From a virus: a stretch of 32,384 nucleotides of DNA. A model generated the notes under the pieces. That model had not been told where the DNA came from. It made no database searches and saw only the letters and a program-made list of their open reading frames with translations. This document shows positions 1 to 8,159 of the stretch, in pieces. The position numbers and the translations under genes are program-made. Positions within the stretch are counted from its first letter, which is position 1; each line of letters opens with the position of its first letter. Location of the stretch: IMG/VR virus record IMGVR_UViG_3300033998_000063, positions 1-32,384 of that record; one strand, 5' to 3'.

Positions 1-336
1 CCAGGAGTTCCCCCACCAAATAAAGCATAATTATCTATAGTAGTAGCTGCTAATCGATATCTAGCTACACTTAATGCAGTAGGTGTAGTTCTAGTAAGAG
101 ATGTATCATATGCATCTACTACACTAGATGCAGGATATCCACCACCAAACAGAGCATAATTACCTACAGTAGTAGCTGCTAATCGATATCTAGCTACACT
201 TAATGATGCAGATGTAGTTCTAGTAAGAGATGTATCATATGCATCTACTACACTAGATGCAGGATATCCACCACCAAACAGAGCATAATTACCTACAGTA
301 GTAGCTGCTAAATAATATCTAGCTACACTTAATGCA
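1..336 (-). repeat. 129-bp tandem repeats inside the kelch-like gene
   Basis: A 129-bp unit (43 codons) repeats in register: the same segment recurs at 51, 180 and 309. Copies are almost identical at the DNA level, including third codon positions. They differ mainly in a short patch (codons TCT GCA TCA versus CCT ACT GCA). The array runs off the left edge. Confidence 0.9.
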
Positions 337-383
337 TCTATTGTCCCATAGTAGCTTAGTCCTGCTTTTTTCTTTTGTTTCAT
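1..383 (-). CDS. Kelch-like repeat tail protein (3' part beyond window)
   Basis: The frame is open from an ATG at 383 to the window edge, giving 127 residues. GGTGG lies four bases before the ATG. After a lysine-rich start (MKQKKKAGLSYYGTIDA) the protein is built of 43-residue repeats, each with LSVARYRLAATT, a NYALFGGG turn, SSVVDAYDTSLTRTT and then the next LSVARY. The GGG turn followed by a 'VDAYD' strand resembles kelch-type beta-propeller blades, which occur in some phage tail fibre and receptor-binding proteins. It is the last gene seen of the late operon, 20 bases after the fibre gene at 404-1210. I infer a host-binding or virion surface role. The C-terminus is not in the window, so the number of blades is unknown. 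Confidence 0.75.
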   Translation of the reverse strand, partial: MKQKKKAGLSYYGTIDALSVARYYLAATTVGNYALFGGGYPASSVVDAYDTSLTRTTSASLSVARYRLAATTVGNYALFGGGYPASSVVDAYDTSLTRTTPTALSVARYRLAATTIDNYALFGGGTP

Positions 384-403
384 AAACCACCATATGTTAA
401 ACA

Positions 404-1210
404 TTATGTTTCAGCACTCCAGTCTCCAGCTATTGATACGGCCAGCCAGTCATATGTATCTGTCCCTGTCTGGAATGACGTGAATGATATGGCGTTGCCT
501 GCCTTGGCAGAAGACACACCAACGTACCCACCATCTGCCCCAGCAGTCCCATTGAGGTAAATTTTGTCATTGGCGTTTGGTTCTATGTGAAAATATTTAG
601 CTACCTCTGTACCAAGCACAACCATGAAAGTTAGCCCGTTGGCAGCAGCAGGCAATGTAAGAGTAACATCTTCACTCTGTCCGTAGTTATTTATGATTGT
701 GCCTGTAACTTCAGCAGTAGTTAGCGTAGCTGTAGAAGATTTTACAACTTCGTTCACTTTGCGTAGATTAACGGCTTCCCATTTCGAGTCAGCCTCCACA
801 TAAACTAGCGCATCTCCGTCAGCTTTGGTCGCAATACTAACATCTGATAGCTCTGATAATGCTGATGCTCCTTCACCATCTGTGCCACCGCTTGGGATAT
901 CAATAGGCACCCACTTTGTACCATTCCATGCAAGGATTTTATCTGTAGTAGTTGGAGCTTCAACATCTGATAGATTATTTAACGAATAAGTTATAGGCAC
1001 CCACTTTGTACCATTCCAAATCAGTATCTGATTGCTTGCCGTAGGAGGAGTAACATCTGATAAATTATTTAATGTATCACCCCCAAGCAAGTTCTGTAAA
1101 TTAAACTTCTTAGTAGTATAGGAAGCACCAGTTTTTTCTGAGACTTCAACTAACGTCTCATTTACAATATCCGTTAATGTAGTTGTTATCTCACTTATTT
1201 TTAATGCCAT
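404..1210 (-). CDS. Tail fibre protein with LSDV...WNGTKWVPI repeats
   Basis: The protein has 268 residues; the ATG at 1210 follows GGAGGGATAAAAG. Residues 47-73 and 77-103 are near-copies of LNNLSDV-x-PT-x-ILxWNGTKWVPI, and 118-149 is a diverged third copy ending SKWEAVNL. Such repeats are typical of phage tail fibre and tail tip appendages. The C-terminal 100 residues, rich in Gly, Thr and Ala, look like a beta-structured tip. The gene lies directly after the J-like gene and before the kelch-like gene. I infer a virion fibre, probably linking the tail tip to receptor-binding parts. The function is assigned from repeats and position only. Confidence 0.7.
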   Translation of the reverse strand: MALKISEITTTLTDIVNETLVEVSEKTGASYTTKKFNLQNLLGGDTLNNLSDVTPPTASNQILIWNGTKWVPITYSLNNLSDVEAPTTTDKILAWNGTKWVPIDIPSGGTDGEGASALSELSDVSIATKADGDALVYVEADSKWEAVNLRKVNEVVKSSTATLTTAEVTGTIINNYGQSEDVTLTLPAAANGLTFMVVLGTEVAKYFHIEPNANDKIYLNGTAGADGGYVGVSSAKAGNAISFTSFQTGTDTYDWLAVSIAGDWSAET

Positions 1211-1213
1211 CTT

Positions 1214-3409
1214 TTATCCCTCCACTATTCTTATCTTTCCATCTTCCGTCGCTCTCTCAACTCCATCTTGCGTTAGCCTCCTCTGCGCTCTGTAATAGTC
1301 TATCGTGAACCTATGCTTCTGCAATGATGTATATTCGTCTCTAACTGACCACAAGTCAACGTATGCTTGAACGTCAACGCTCAGCGTTATTGCTACTGAA
1401 TTTGCCGTTATTCCAGCTTGACTTGTTATCAGAGAATTATTGCTTTTGTTCCTGACTTCAACTGTGTATGTTGTGCCAGTTTCTGGCCCAATATTTCCTT
1501 CTGTATCAGCTACAATATACGCCGTCTGTTGCGTTCTGTCTCGATGATACCACGAAAGGTTTATTGGCACACCTTCTACCGATAAGCCTTCTGGATAAAC
1601 TACTCCATTTATCTTCGGATAGGCAGGAGGATACGGGCGGTCAAATCTGCTGGCAAGCGTGATATTTTGAGTTGGAGCCTGCGCGAGGTCTAACACACCC
1701 CTACCAGTTCGAGGACAAAGCTTGCCATATATCGTCTGTCCAGCTACCCTTTGTGTCTGATCCACTGCTTGCCAACCACTCACAAAGTATATCGCCACAC
1801 CTGCGGCATGAGGTTTAGGCACGGAGTCCAAGCATCCCCTCGATACGTTTACACTGCTTGTTGTGATGGTATTGACTCTCACGACCTCATCTTCAATTAT
1901 TGCGTAGAAGGTATTTCCTGTTCTCACGAGGTCAAGGTCTGTTCCGTTTTCTATTTGAAACGTTGTCTCAGTATAACCAACTGAAGCTGATAGAAATGCA
2001 ATTGGGCAAAAGTTTTCAGTGTCTCGCTTAACGTATCCGCTGCTTGAAGACGTAGATGTGTAAAAATCATAATTCATTGCAACTCCGCCTGGTCGAGATC
2101 CTAAAGCACCTACAAAACCGATATCTTCATTTTTGGGTAGGTAATCAAAATCCGCTTCAGATAACGACCTAACAAGATCCCAATAAGGCACTTCAAACAA
2201 CCTTTGTTGTGGGCAAGGCGTAGGATCGGTAACTGGCTCTTGCCAATAAGGGTCTTGCACTTCAATATATGAAGCTACAGGCAACGAGTAAACATCTTCG
2301 ATAGCATCGATCGTAATGGTGGAGTCGCTCAACGTGCCATAGTTGACTTCACCAACTCGGAAGACCATTTGCTGTATTCCAAGTTTGGGCCACTTGAAGA
2401 CAAAGACGTCGCCAGGAACTAAATTGTACGCCTTGCGAGATACCTTTATTGTGAGCTTACTTAACATTGCCGCCGAGGCTGCAAGGTCTCTCATGGCCAC
2501 CTTGGTTGCAAGCGACAAGTTTGTAATGCCTAAATATTTTCGCTCATCCGAAACAACCCTACCCTGTGCGGCAAAGTTGGCAAGGTCTTGAACGCAAATG
2601 CTTCGTTCTTCGCCTGTATTGAAATCAGTATAGTAAACTGTAAGCTGGTTAATTGTATCAGCAAGAGCTATGCGCTGGTAGCTAACCATTTCTTTGATCG
2701 ATGCTTCATCAAATACAGGCAATAAGCTGACGTTGTAGTCGTTTCGGATGAGTCGTATTTGAAACAGGCCAGTTGTCGGGTTGACGAATAGCATTCCTCC
2801 TATGTGGTCGAGTATGAGCTGTAGGAATTCTTCGATCGATCCACCTGTCCAGGTTATGCTCATGCCGAAACTTTCGTTGTAAAGAGTTTTAGCAGCATTG
2901 GTAAAGGATATTTGATCTATTTGCCCTAAGCCATGCTCGGTGATAAGTTCGTAGATGATATGAACAGGGTTAGCGTTTCCGCCTATATTCGCATAACTTG
3001 ACTGCCAGCTTGAAGCTGGTATACGTCGAAATTTAGCTTTCCACGGTTTGATGTAGGGGTTCATCGCTGCAAGGTATATTTGCTTAGCTACAAGCGATAC
3101 AACCCCACGAAAGGCGGGGGTGTTTGATCCAAGCTTACTCAGTAGGTATGAATTTACCCCTTGTGAGTCCCTACCGAACATAACGTCTACATTACCCTGT
3201 ATTCCTCCTTCTCGTTCTTCGCCTCCAAAGAGATTTGGTTTATTGATATAAATAGTTGAATTGCTAGTCACATTGCCCGTCCAAGCCGTCTTATCCCCAA
3301 CTGCAATGGCAAGCAATGCATCGGCGGCGTCACAAAAAGCCATGTGAAGCCCTGCGTAGTATTTATAGCCAACTGTAAACTCTACTTTTCCCTTGCCGCC
3401 TCCGCCCAC
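1214..3409 (-). CDS. Tail tip attachment protein, J-like
   Basis: The protein has 731 residues. It starts with GTG at 3409, directly abutting the TAA stop of the 65-residue gene, with GGAGGGAGAATAA before it. The N-terminus is glycine-rich (MGGGGKGK). The middle carries features of phage tail tip proteins: a GSIEEFLQLILDHIGGML segment (residues about 189-206), then AYNLVPGDVFVFKWPKLGI (about 327-345). The C-terminal third looks like beta-sandwich (fibronectin-like) domains. Size and position after the BR0599 hub and two small tip proteins match the central tip protein of lambda J type, which closes the tail end and carries host-contact domains. The family assignment is good; domain edges are estimates. 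Confidence 0.8.
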   Translation of the reverse strand: MGGGGKGKVEFTVGYKYYAGLHMAFCDAADALLAIAVGDKTAWTGNVTSNSTIYINKPNLFGGEEREGGIQGNVDVMFGRDSQGVNSYLLSKLGSNTPAFRGVVSLVAKQIYLAAMNPYIKPWKAKFRRIPASSWQSSYANIGGNANPVHIIYELITEHGLGQIDQISFTNAAKTLYNESFGMSITWTGGSIEEFLQLILDHIGGMLFVNPTTGLFQIRLIRNDYNVSLLPVFDEASIKEMVSYQRIALADTINQLTVYYTDFNTGEERSICVQDLANFAAQGRVVSDERKYLGITNLSLATKVAMRDLAASAAMLSKLTIKVSRKAYNLVPGDVFVFKWPKLGIQQMVFRVGEVNYGTLSDSTITIDAIEDVYSLPVASYIEVQDPYWQEPVTDPTPCPQQRLFEVPYWDLVRSLSEADFDYLPKNEDIGFVGALGSRPGGVAMNYDFYTSTSSSSGYVKRDTENFCPIAFLSASVGYTETTFQIENGTDLDLVRTGNTFYAIIEDEVVRVNTITTSSVNVSRGCLDSVPKPHAAGVAIYFVSGWQAVDQTQRVAGQTIYGKLCPRTGRGVLDLAQAPTQNITLASRFDRPYPPAYPKINGVVYPEGLSVEGVPINLSWYHRDRTQQTAYIVADTEGNIGPETGTTYTVEVRNKSNNSLITSQAGITANSVAITLSVDVQAYVDLWSVRDEYTSLQKHRFTIDYYRAQRRLTQDGVERATEDGKIRIVEG

Positions 3410-3607
3410 TTATTCTCCCTCCATCCTATTGAGCTTCGCACGCTCTACTACTTTTAATGCCATAGCATCTCCTGTATTCAACAAAACATCTGAGTCTATA
3501 CCGTGAGCAACAAAGCTACGAAAGTCAATATTATATCGCTTGCAAAATTCCTTAATCCCTTTCACGCAATATCCTATCTCAACTGCATCTCTAATATATA
3601 CGATCAT
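3410..3607 (-). CDS. Small tail tip protein (65 aa)
   Basis: The 65-residue protein begins at an ATG that overlaps the TGA of the 78-residue gene (ATGA). It contains GIKEFCKRYNIDFRSFVAHG followed by TGDAMALKVVERA. This pattern (single helix pair, 'ID(W/F)R.FV..GI....L..TGDA.A..VVE') recalls a small conserved protein found between hub and J genes in D3112-like siphophages. Its molecular role is unknown; the tight coupling implies it is made together with the tail tip complex. There is no signal peptide or membrane segment. Confidence 0.65.
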   Translation of the reverse strand: MIVYIRDAVEIGYCVKGIKEFCKRYNIDFRSFVAHGIDSDVLLNTGDAMALKVVERAKLNRMEGE

Positions 3608-3840
3608 TTGAATTTTTCACTCTTTTTAATTGGCGTTGTTCGCAAGTCGCCGTACCAAACAACATTTGGCGATTTAATCCATACAGTGCCATAGATACGT
3701 GGTATAGGATCCGAAGCATTAACAACAGGAACGTCGGAATCTTCGATGGTAGACGGCGGAGGAGCAGAAGGTTTGGGTCGTAGCAAAAACGCTAAATAAC
3801 TAAAAAGAAGCCCAAGTCCAAGTGCGAGCCAAATACTCAT
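3604..3840 (-). CDS. Tail tip assembly protein with N-terminal membrane-like segment (78 aa)
   Basis: Residues 3-20 are hydrophobic, then a proline-rich linker (PKPSAPPP) leads to IPRIYGTVWIKSPNVVWYGD and LRTTPIK. The 'IP..YGT..IK.PNVVWYGD..TTPIK' block is a familiar motif of siphophage tail tip proteins. It also occurs as the N-terminal part of longer J-type proteins, so this may be a split-off domain. It overlaps the next gene by four bases and sits 12 bases after the hub gene. Whether the hydrophobic start really enters a membrane or packs into the tail tip cannot be told from sequence. Confidence 0.7.
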   Translation of the reverse strand: MSIWLALGLGLLFSYLAFLLRPKPSAPPPSTIEDSDVPVVNASDPIPRIYGTVWIKSPNVVWYGDLRTTPIKKSEKFK

Positions 3841-3852
3841 TTCATCCCCTCC

Positions 3853-4674
3853 TCACCAAAAGATTGCACTCGTTGACGCGAACGGATTGCGTCCTGGTAT
3901 CCAAGGGAAGCCGCCGAAGTTTATGTGGTTGTTGAATTTATATCTACAAGTGTTTAACGTATGGTCGCATCCAGGATATACCTCAACTTGTTTGTTAGCT
4001 GTAAGCTCTGGTATCTGGTTGGACAAAGTAATCGTGCTGCCTGAGTGAGCACTGATATATCGCATATGAGTTAGTCCTGTAGATCCATCATGAAACATAA
4101 GATAGCCGCCAACAAAGTAACGGTTTGGCTTAGTGCCGAATGCGGAAGCAGTAATGTTCGTTCCGCTTACACCACTGACAGTAGCTATAGTGCGATAGTT
4201 TATCCTGCTGACCTTACATCTATCGCCATATAACATATGTGGACATGAGTAACTATAGTATCGCATGTTAGCGTTGCCCTGTATTGCTGAATAATAAGAC
4301 TCGCAATACATCTGAACTCCGCTGTGCTTCCATTCGGCTGTTATAATTCTGCCAATCCATTCCGTAATCACTTCGGGATCGTTTCTGTGTTTCTTTTTAA
4401 TCGTTACTGATATTGGTGTGGCTGGTATGCTGGCTCTAAAGAAGTTGGCTACTTCGAAATTAGAAGGGGCTGTGATTGTAAGCTGTGAACGCCTTATATC
4501 GCTTGTTAACGTTATAGCTTCACGAGACAGCGGCATCGGTAGATAAGTGAAATTGTTTATCGCAACTTCGCTAGCTGTAGTATTGTAACGGTATATGTAG
4601 GCACCATATTTAAATTCGTAAAGCTCTAACGGTTGTCCCGTACTTCTGCTTGTTTCAAAGCTTAAAAAGCTCAT
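3853..4674 (-). CDS. Tail hub protein, BR0599/DUF2163 type, probable Fe-S cluster ligand
   Basis: The protein has 273 residues. The C-terminal half carries CPHMLYGDRC (C144, C153) and GCDHTLNTC (C236, C243), then FNNHINFGGFPWIPG, the hallmark of the BR0599 family. In gene transfer agent hub proteins and lambda gpL, four such cysteines are known to hold an iron-sulfur cluster; the spacings here (9 and 7) fit the pattern I recall for lambda gpL. C124 is an extra cysteine. The N-terminal half (about 1-130) would be the hub beta-domain that closes the tail tube. The start overlaps the end of the 547-residue gene (ATGA), so the two are translationally coupled. The family is confident; cluster binding is inferred. 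Confidence 0.85.
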   Translation of the reverse strand: MSFLSFETSRSTGQPLELYEFKYGAYIYRYNTTASEVAINNFTYLPMPLSREAITLTSDIRRSQLTITAPSNFEVANFFRASIPATPISVTIKKKHRNDPEVITEWIGRIITAEWKHSGVQMYCESYYSAIQGNANMRYYSYSCPHMLYGDRCKVSRINYRTIATVSGVSGTNITASAFGTKPNRYFVGGYLMFHDGSTGLTHMRYISAHSGSTITLSNQIPELTANKQVEVYPGCDHTLNTCRYKFNNHINFGGFPWIPGRNPFASTSAIFW

Positions 4675-6314
4675 GAGTTAACACTCCTTACTGGTATTGA
4701 ACATTTAACAATTAAACCGTTATATTCTAAGGTCACCTCGTCGGTATCAAGCCTCATCAAATTAATGATTTCCCAACGTTTTATATCCTCGGGGTAAACG
4801 TTAACGGTGAAACCTTGGTCGATGACAATGTATTCGTCGTCTGAGTCTGGTATTGGCAATGCACTCATTATCTTTCGATACTGTATCGAGCCGTCGCTAA
4901 ACGTTATCGCTGAGCGCATAGGGAAAGTGCCATAATTGGAAAGTCCAAGGCCTTTTATCTTCGCTGACGTTGCGCCACTCCCAAGCATTTCTATCAATTT
5001 AATATCTTGCATAAAAGTCGGAAGTAGAAATGTTTTCTGACGGCCACTAAGCCAGTGAAGGAATTGTCGCCATCGCCACAAGTCAACTTTATTTGCTGTG
5101 ACCTTGCCAAGCAAGCTTGTCTTTTCAATAATACTTCTGTTTGGTTCCACCTCGATAAGCCCCTGTCCATTATCGATGAACTCCGATGCTCGATAGATAC
5201 GCTCGTTGAACTCTTCAACCTTCACTCCGACGTCTCGTAATATAGGATATCCATCCAGTGTAGGATAATTTTGTGCTCCTACGTATTTGTCATCCACAAT
5301 AGTGAACGTAGCAGAAGCCTGAACGACTGCGTAGTCTTTCTTCATGTGAAGTCCATCTTGCATAATGCCGAAGAGTAACGGCATGATCAAAGCGTTGGAG
5401 TAATTATGTTTTACGGGCTGGTCGATATCAATGCCATTGTCCCTTAAAGTCACAATATTAACTGCTTCGTTTTTATCGTCGCTTTCCCATATGAATGCTG
5501 CATTGGTGTAACTTGCATATCTCGTATCAAAGCTTATCGTCGTTACTCCACTTGAGATAGATGCTATCTTCTCGGCTTCCGCCCAAATAGGAACACCCCA
5601 AGTACGGAATACCCAAGCTTTTGCTAGGGTTGCCATCTCTGATCCATAATGGGGCGTTTTAGCATACGAGTAGGTGATGTGCCGCCTTGGAGCTATACGC
5701 AAAGCAATGCGTTGTTCGTCTGAATATGTTTCGATAAGGTCAGTCAACCATTCTAATTTCTCAGTAAAGTCTTTCTTTGGCATCCAGTAAAATACAACTA
5801 GCCGTCGACCTTCAATTCGGATTGGGATTGAATAGGCATCAAAATTAAGGGAAATTGTGGCATTTATAACGGGCGGGCCGCTCATTGTTACTTTAATTCT
5901 GTATTCTTCAGCTTGATTGATACCGAATGTGTAAGGATAGGATAAAGGCCCTTCAAATTGTATTCCTTCTGTGTTTACCAAACCGAGACTGTTTAGAGTT
6001 ACGGTATTATAAAAATCAGCGTTCCATATTTCTATCGTATGCGTTTGATCTGCTAACAATGTACCAACATTGAAATAGGTGGGTTCGACATGGACATATC
6101 CATAAACATCGTCGTAAAGTGACATAAGCGCGTAACCGCTATGCTGTGTTGGTATAATCTGCCTTGTCGGGGTAAAACTACCAAGCCTAATCGTCGGCTG
6201 AAGGATATGGTTAGTGTTAGATAGTTGAGGGGCTGCATCCCAACTATGGTATGACCAGAAGGGATAATCGCTATTGTCATAAACTTCTGGCGTTGGAACA
6301 AAATAAAAGCTCAT
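4671..6314 (-). CDS. Distal tail / baseplate protein (547 aa)
   Basis: This large beta-rich protein lies just before the hub gene. Two blocks resemble a family seen in D3112/YuA-like siphophage tails: EKLEWLTDLIETYSDEQRIA followed by LRIAPRR (about residues 185-212), and LWRWRQFLHWLSGRQKTFLL followed by PTFMQD (about 411-436). In its first copy the motif is 'LEWLTD(V/L)....EQR..LR.APRR', in the second 'W..FL..L.GR...F.LP....D', suggesting an internal duplication of a distal-tail-like domain. I infer a structural protein joining the tube end to the hub. The start is an ATG whose first base is the last base of the previous stop (TAATG). Confidence 0.65.
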   Translation of the reverse strand: MSFYFVPTPEVYDNSDYPFWSYHSWDAAPQLSNTNHILQPTIRLGSFTPTRQIIPTQHSGYALMSLYDDVYGYVHVEPTYFNVGTLLADQTHTIEIWNADFYNTVTLNSLGLVNTEGIQFEGPLSYPYTFGINQAEEYRIKVTMSGPPVINATISLNFDAYSIPIRIEGRRLVVFYWMPKKDFTEKLEWLTDLIETYSDEQRIALRIAPRRHITYSYAKTPHYGSEMATLAKAWVFRTWGVPIWAEAEKIASISSGVTTISFDTRYASYTNAAFIWESDDKNEAVNIVTLRDNGIDIDQPVKHNYSNALIMPLLFGIMQDGLHMKKDYAVVQASATFTIVDDKYVGAQNYPTLDGYPILRDVGVKVEEFNERIYRASEFIDNGQGLIEVEPNRSIIEKTSLLGKVTANKVDLWRWRQFLHWLSGRQKTFLLPTFMQDIKLIEMLGSGATSAKIKGLGLSNYGTFPMRSAITFSDGSIQYRKIMSALPIPDSDDEYIVIDQGFTVNVYPEDIKRWEIINLMRLDTDEVTLEYNGLIVKCSIPVRSVNS

Positions 6315-7267
6315 TATGCCTCCTTTTTAATCGCCCAACCAAAATTGCCCGTGAAGTCAGCTGAAGACAATGAAAAACTATAGGGCGATTTATAAACCTT
6401 TTTGAAATAAGGGAATACCATCCATTGTTCATAGCCATGGTAAATAATAGTTTCAGGATCAAGATAGTTTATCATTATATGCCGTGCCTTTTGAATATGA
6501 GCAACTAAAAATAAACTCTTATAAACTAAAACTGGCAGAAGTAAAGATTGTTGATTAAACTCATTAGGTTGACTTTCTAAATGAGTAATTAAATATCCTA
6601 TGCCTGCTGGGCCATAAGTGTAATAACTATCCCCGTCTGACGCTAAAGACCATGGATAATCTGAAGTGATGTTCGAATGAAGCCAATAATTTTTTGCTGG
6701 GACTATATAAGATATGCTAAGGGCTCCCCGTAACCAAATAAAAGCAGCATTAGTGAATTTATCCCAAGTAGTGCTGGAAGATGGTCTATTACCAGACGAA
6801 TTTATCGTAATTAACGCAGGCTTATATGACGGGTTTAATCCCGAAGTACCCGCAACCCAAAGCCCTGTTCCAGGTAAGGGGATATTACTTTTGCCAAATG
6901 CTATCCATTGATACATATCAGCGTAATTTATCAGAAAATAGACTTCATCAATATCGCTATAGGTAAAGCAAAAATACTTCACAGGAAATTGTACTGGCCC
7001 AGGGCAAGTGTAAGAGCTGTAAGGATAAAAATCAGAAATACCAACTCGTCCAGGGGCGCTTCCTTCGTTTACCCCTGTTCTACCGGTTATGCCAAAGCTG
7101 TTAAAAGTACCAGACGTAGTATCAAGCATAAGGTAAAGATTATCTTTGTAGATTACATCTTTACCACTGCTGTCGGTGGTGTGCGTCCAACCGTTATCCT
7201 CGCAGCAATCTATCAATGCTAATTTTATATCCTCGAAACTATTACAAAATCCAGTATAAAATGCCAT
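6314..7267 (-). CDS. Tail structural protein, paralogue of next upstream gene (317 aa)
   Basis: No enzymatic motif is seen. The N-terminus (MAFYTGF...NGW) and the C-terminal part (DPETIIYHGYEQWMVFPYF) parallel the neighbouring 291-residue protein (MPFTSGY...NGW; PEDTITVDGTTYIAFPSRN). The two are likely an old duplication. Pairs of such roughly 300-residue proteins after the tape measure gene are characteristic of D3112-like siphophages, where they are virion proteins. High Tyr, Phe and Trp content suggests a beta-rich surface or tail tip part. The gene is 16 bases from the upstream gene. Confidence 0.55.
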   Translation of the reverse strand: MAFYTGFCNSFEDIKLALIDCCEDNGWTHTTDSSGKDVIYKDNLYLMLDTTSGTFNSFGITGRTGVNEGSAPGRVGISDFYPYSSYTCPGPVQFPVKYFCFTYSDIDEVYFLINYADMYQWIAFGKSNIPLPGTGLWVAGTSGLNPSYKPALITINSSGNRPSSSTTWDKFTNAAFIWLRGALSISYIVPAKNYWLHSNITSDYPWSLASDGDSYYTYGPAGIGYLITHLESQPNEFNQQSLLLPVLVYKSLFLVAHIQKARHIMINYLDPETIIYHGYEQWMVFPYFKKVYKSPYSFSLSSADFTGNFGWAIKKEA

Positions 7268-7283
7268 TAGCCTTCACTCCCAT

Positions 7284-8159
7284 CTATGTATCTGCCCTAA
7301 GTAGATATGTTGCTTCAGTAAGATTTCTGCTTGGGAATGCGATATAAGTTGTTCCATCAACCGTTATTGTGTCTTCAGGATAAATTTCAGGGTTATTCGA
7401 ATTTACTATGTAAACACCATCAAGCGTTCCATATATACCAGCAGTTAATCTTTGGCAGTTAGGATCGCTATTGTATTTCATTGTTAAATCTATATTGTAT
7501 ATTGGTTTTGTCCCATTTAGCTCAAACCCGGCAGATCCAAATGTTGCTTTATTCACGGCTTCCCATTTTCCGTCGAAACTACTATAAACTTGTCCGTTGT
7601 AACCGTAACCACTGTACTGACCGCCTACCCATGGCACTTCATGATAAGAATCATATAAGTATGATTGATTTTGTAAAATATAATTTTCATTCGAATAATA
7701 TCCAAACATTCCACCAACAAACACAGGATAAGGATATTGGAGCGGTGAGCTATAAGAGATAAACTTGCCCATATAGCCATGTTCGTAGTATCCAGCTGCT
7801 ACCTTACACACAAATACTATCCTTTGAGCATTGACGTTAATCCAATAATCCACTCTATCATAATATAATGGCACACCGATGCGCTTAAATTGCGGTTGAT
7901 CGTAATATGTTTGCGATTCAAGGTAACTAGTGGCCACGCCAACCGCAAGATTATATCCGTAGTAATTATCAAGCCCCACCCACACAGGATCTTCGCCAGT
8001 CAGCCCAGGCCCCCTAAGAAACACATAGCGACTTGGACTTTCGCTATACATCAATTCTTCCCAGCCGTTCGAGGTGGCAAAGCTTCTTACAACTTCTAAG
8101 AATTTATTATGAGCTGGGTCGCTCGTTGTCCCAGTTACATATCCACTCGTGAAAGGCAT
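7284..8159 (-). CDS. Tail structural protein (291 aa)
   Basis: This protein is rich in Tyr and Gly and has no membrane segment. It shares N- and C-terminal patterns with the downstream 317-residue protein, including a 'GVYIVN...PE...I...G..Y..FP' block near the end. The ATG overlaps the tape measure stop by one base (TAATG), so both are made from one message. By position and similarity to the pair known after tape measure genes in related siphophages I infer a virion tail component. Its exact role is unknown. Confidence 0.55.
   Translation of the reverse strand: MPFTSGYVTGTTSDPAHNKFLEVVRSFATSNGWEELMYSESPSRYVFLRGPGLTGEDPVWVGLDNYYGYNLAVGVATSYLESQTYYDQPQFKRIGVPLYYDRVDYWINVNAQRIVFVCKVAAGYYEHGYMGKFISYSSPLQYPYPVFVGGMFGYYSNENYILQNQSYLYDSYHEVPWVGGQYSGYGYNGQVYSSFDGKWEAVNKATFGSAGFELNGTKPIYNIDLTMKYNSDPNCQRLTAGIYGTLDGVYIVNSNNPEIYPEDTITVDGTTYIAFPSRNLTEATYLLRADT

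Noticed and set aside
1-336. CRISPR-like or intergenic repeat array
   Set aside because: The period is exactly 129 bp, in frame, without unique spacers, and translates to a kelch-like protein.
404-1210. Diversity-generating retroelement target in the fibre gene
   Set aside because: No reverse transcriptase or template repeat is present in the window; the repeats are ordinary fibre repeats.
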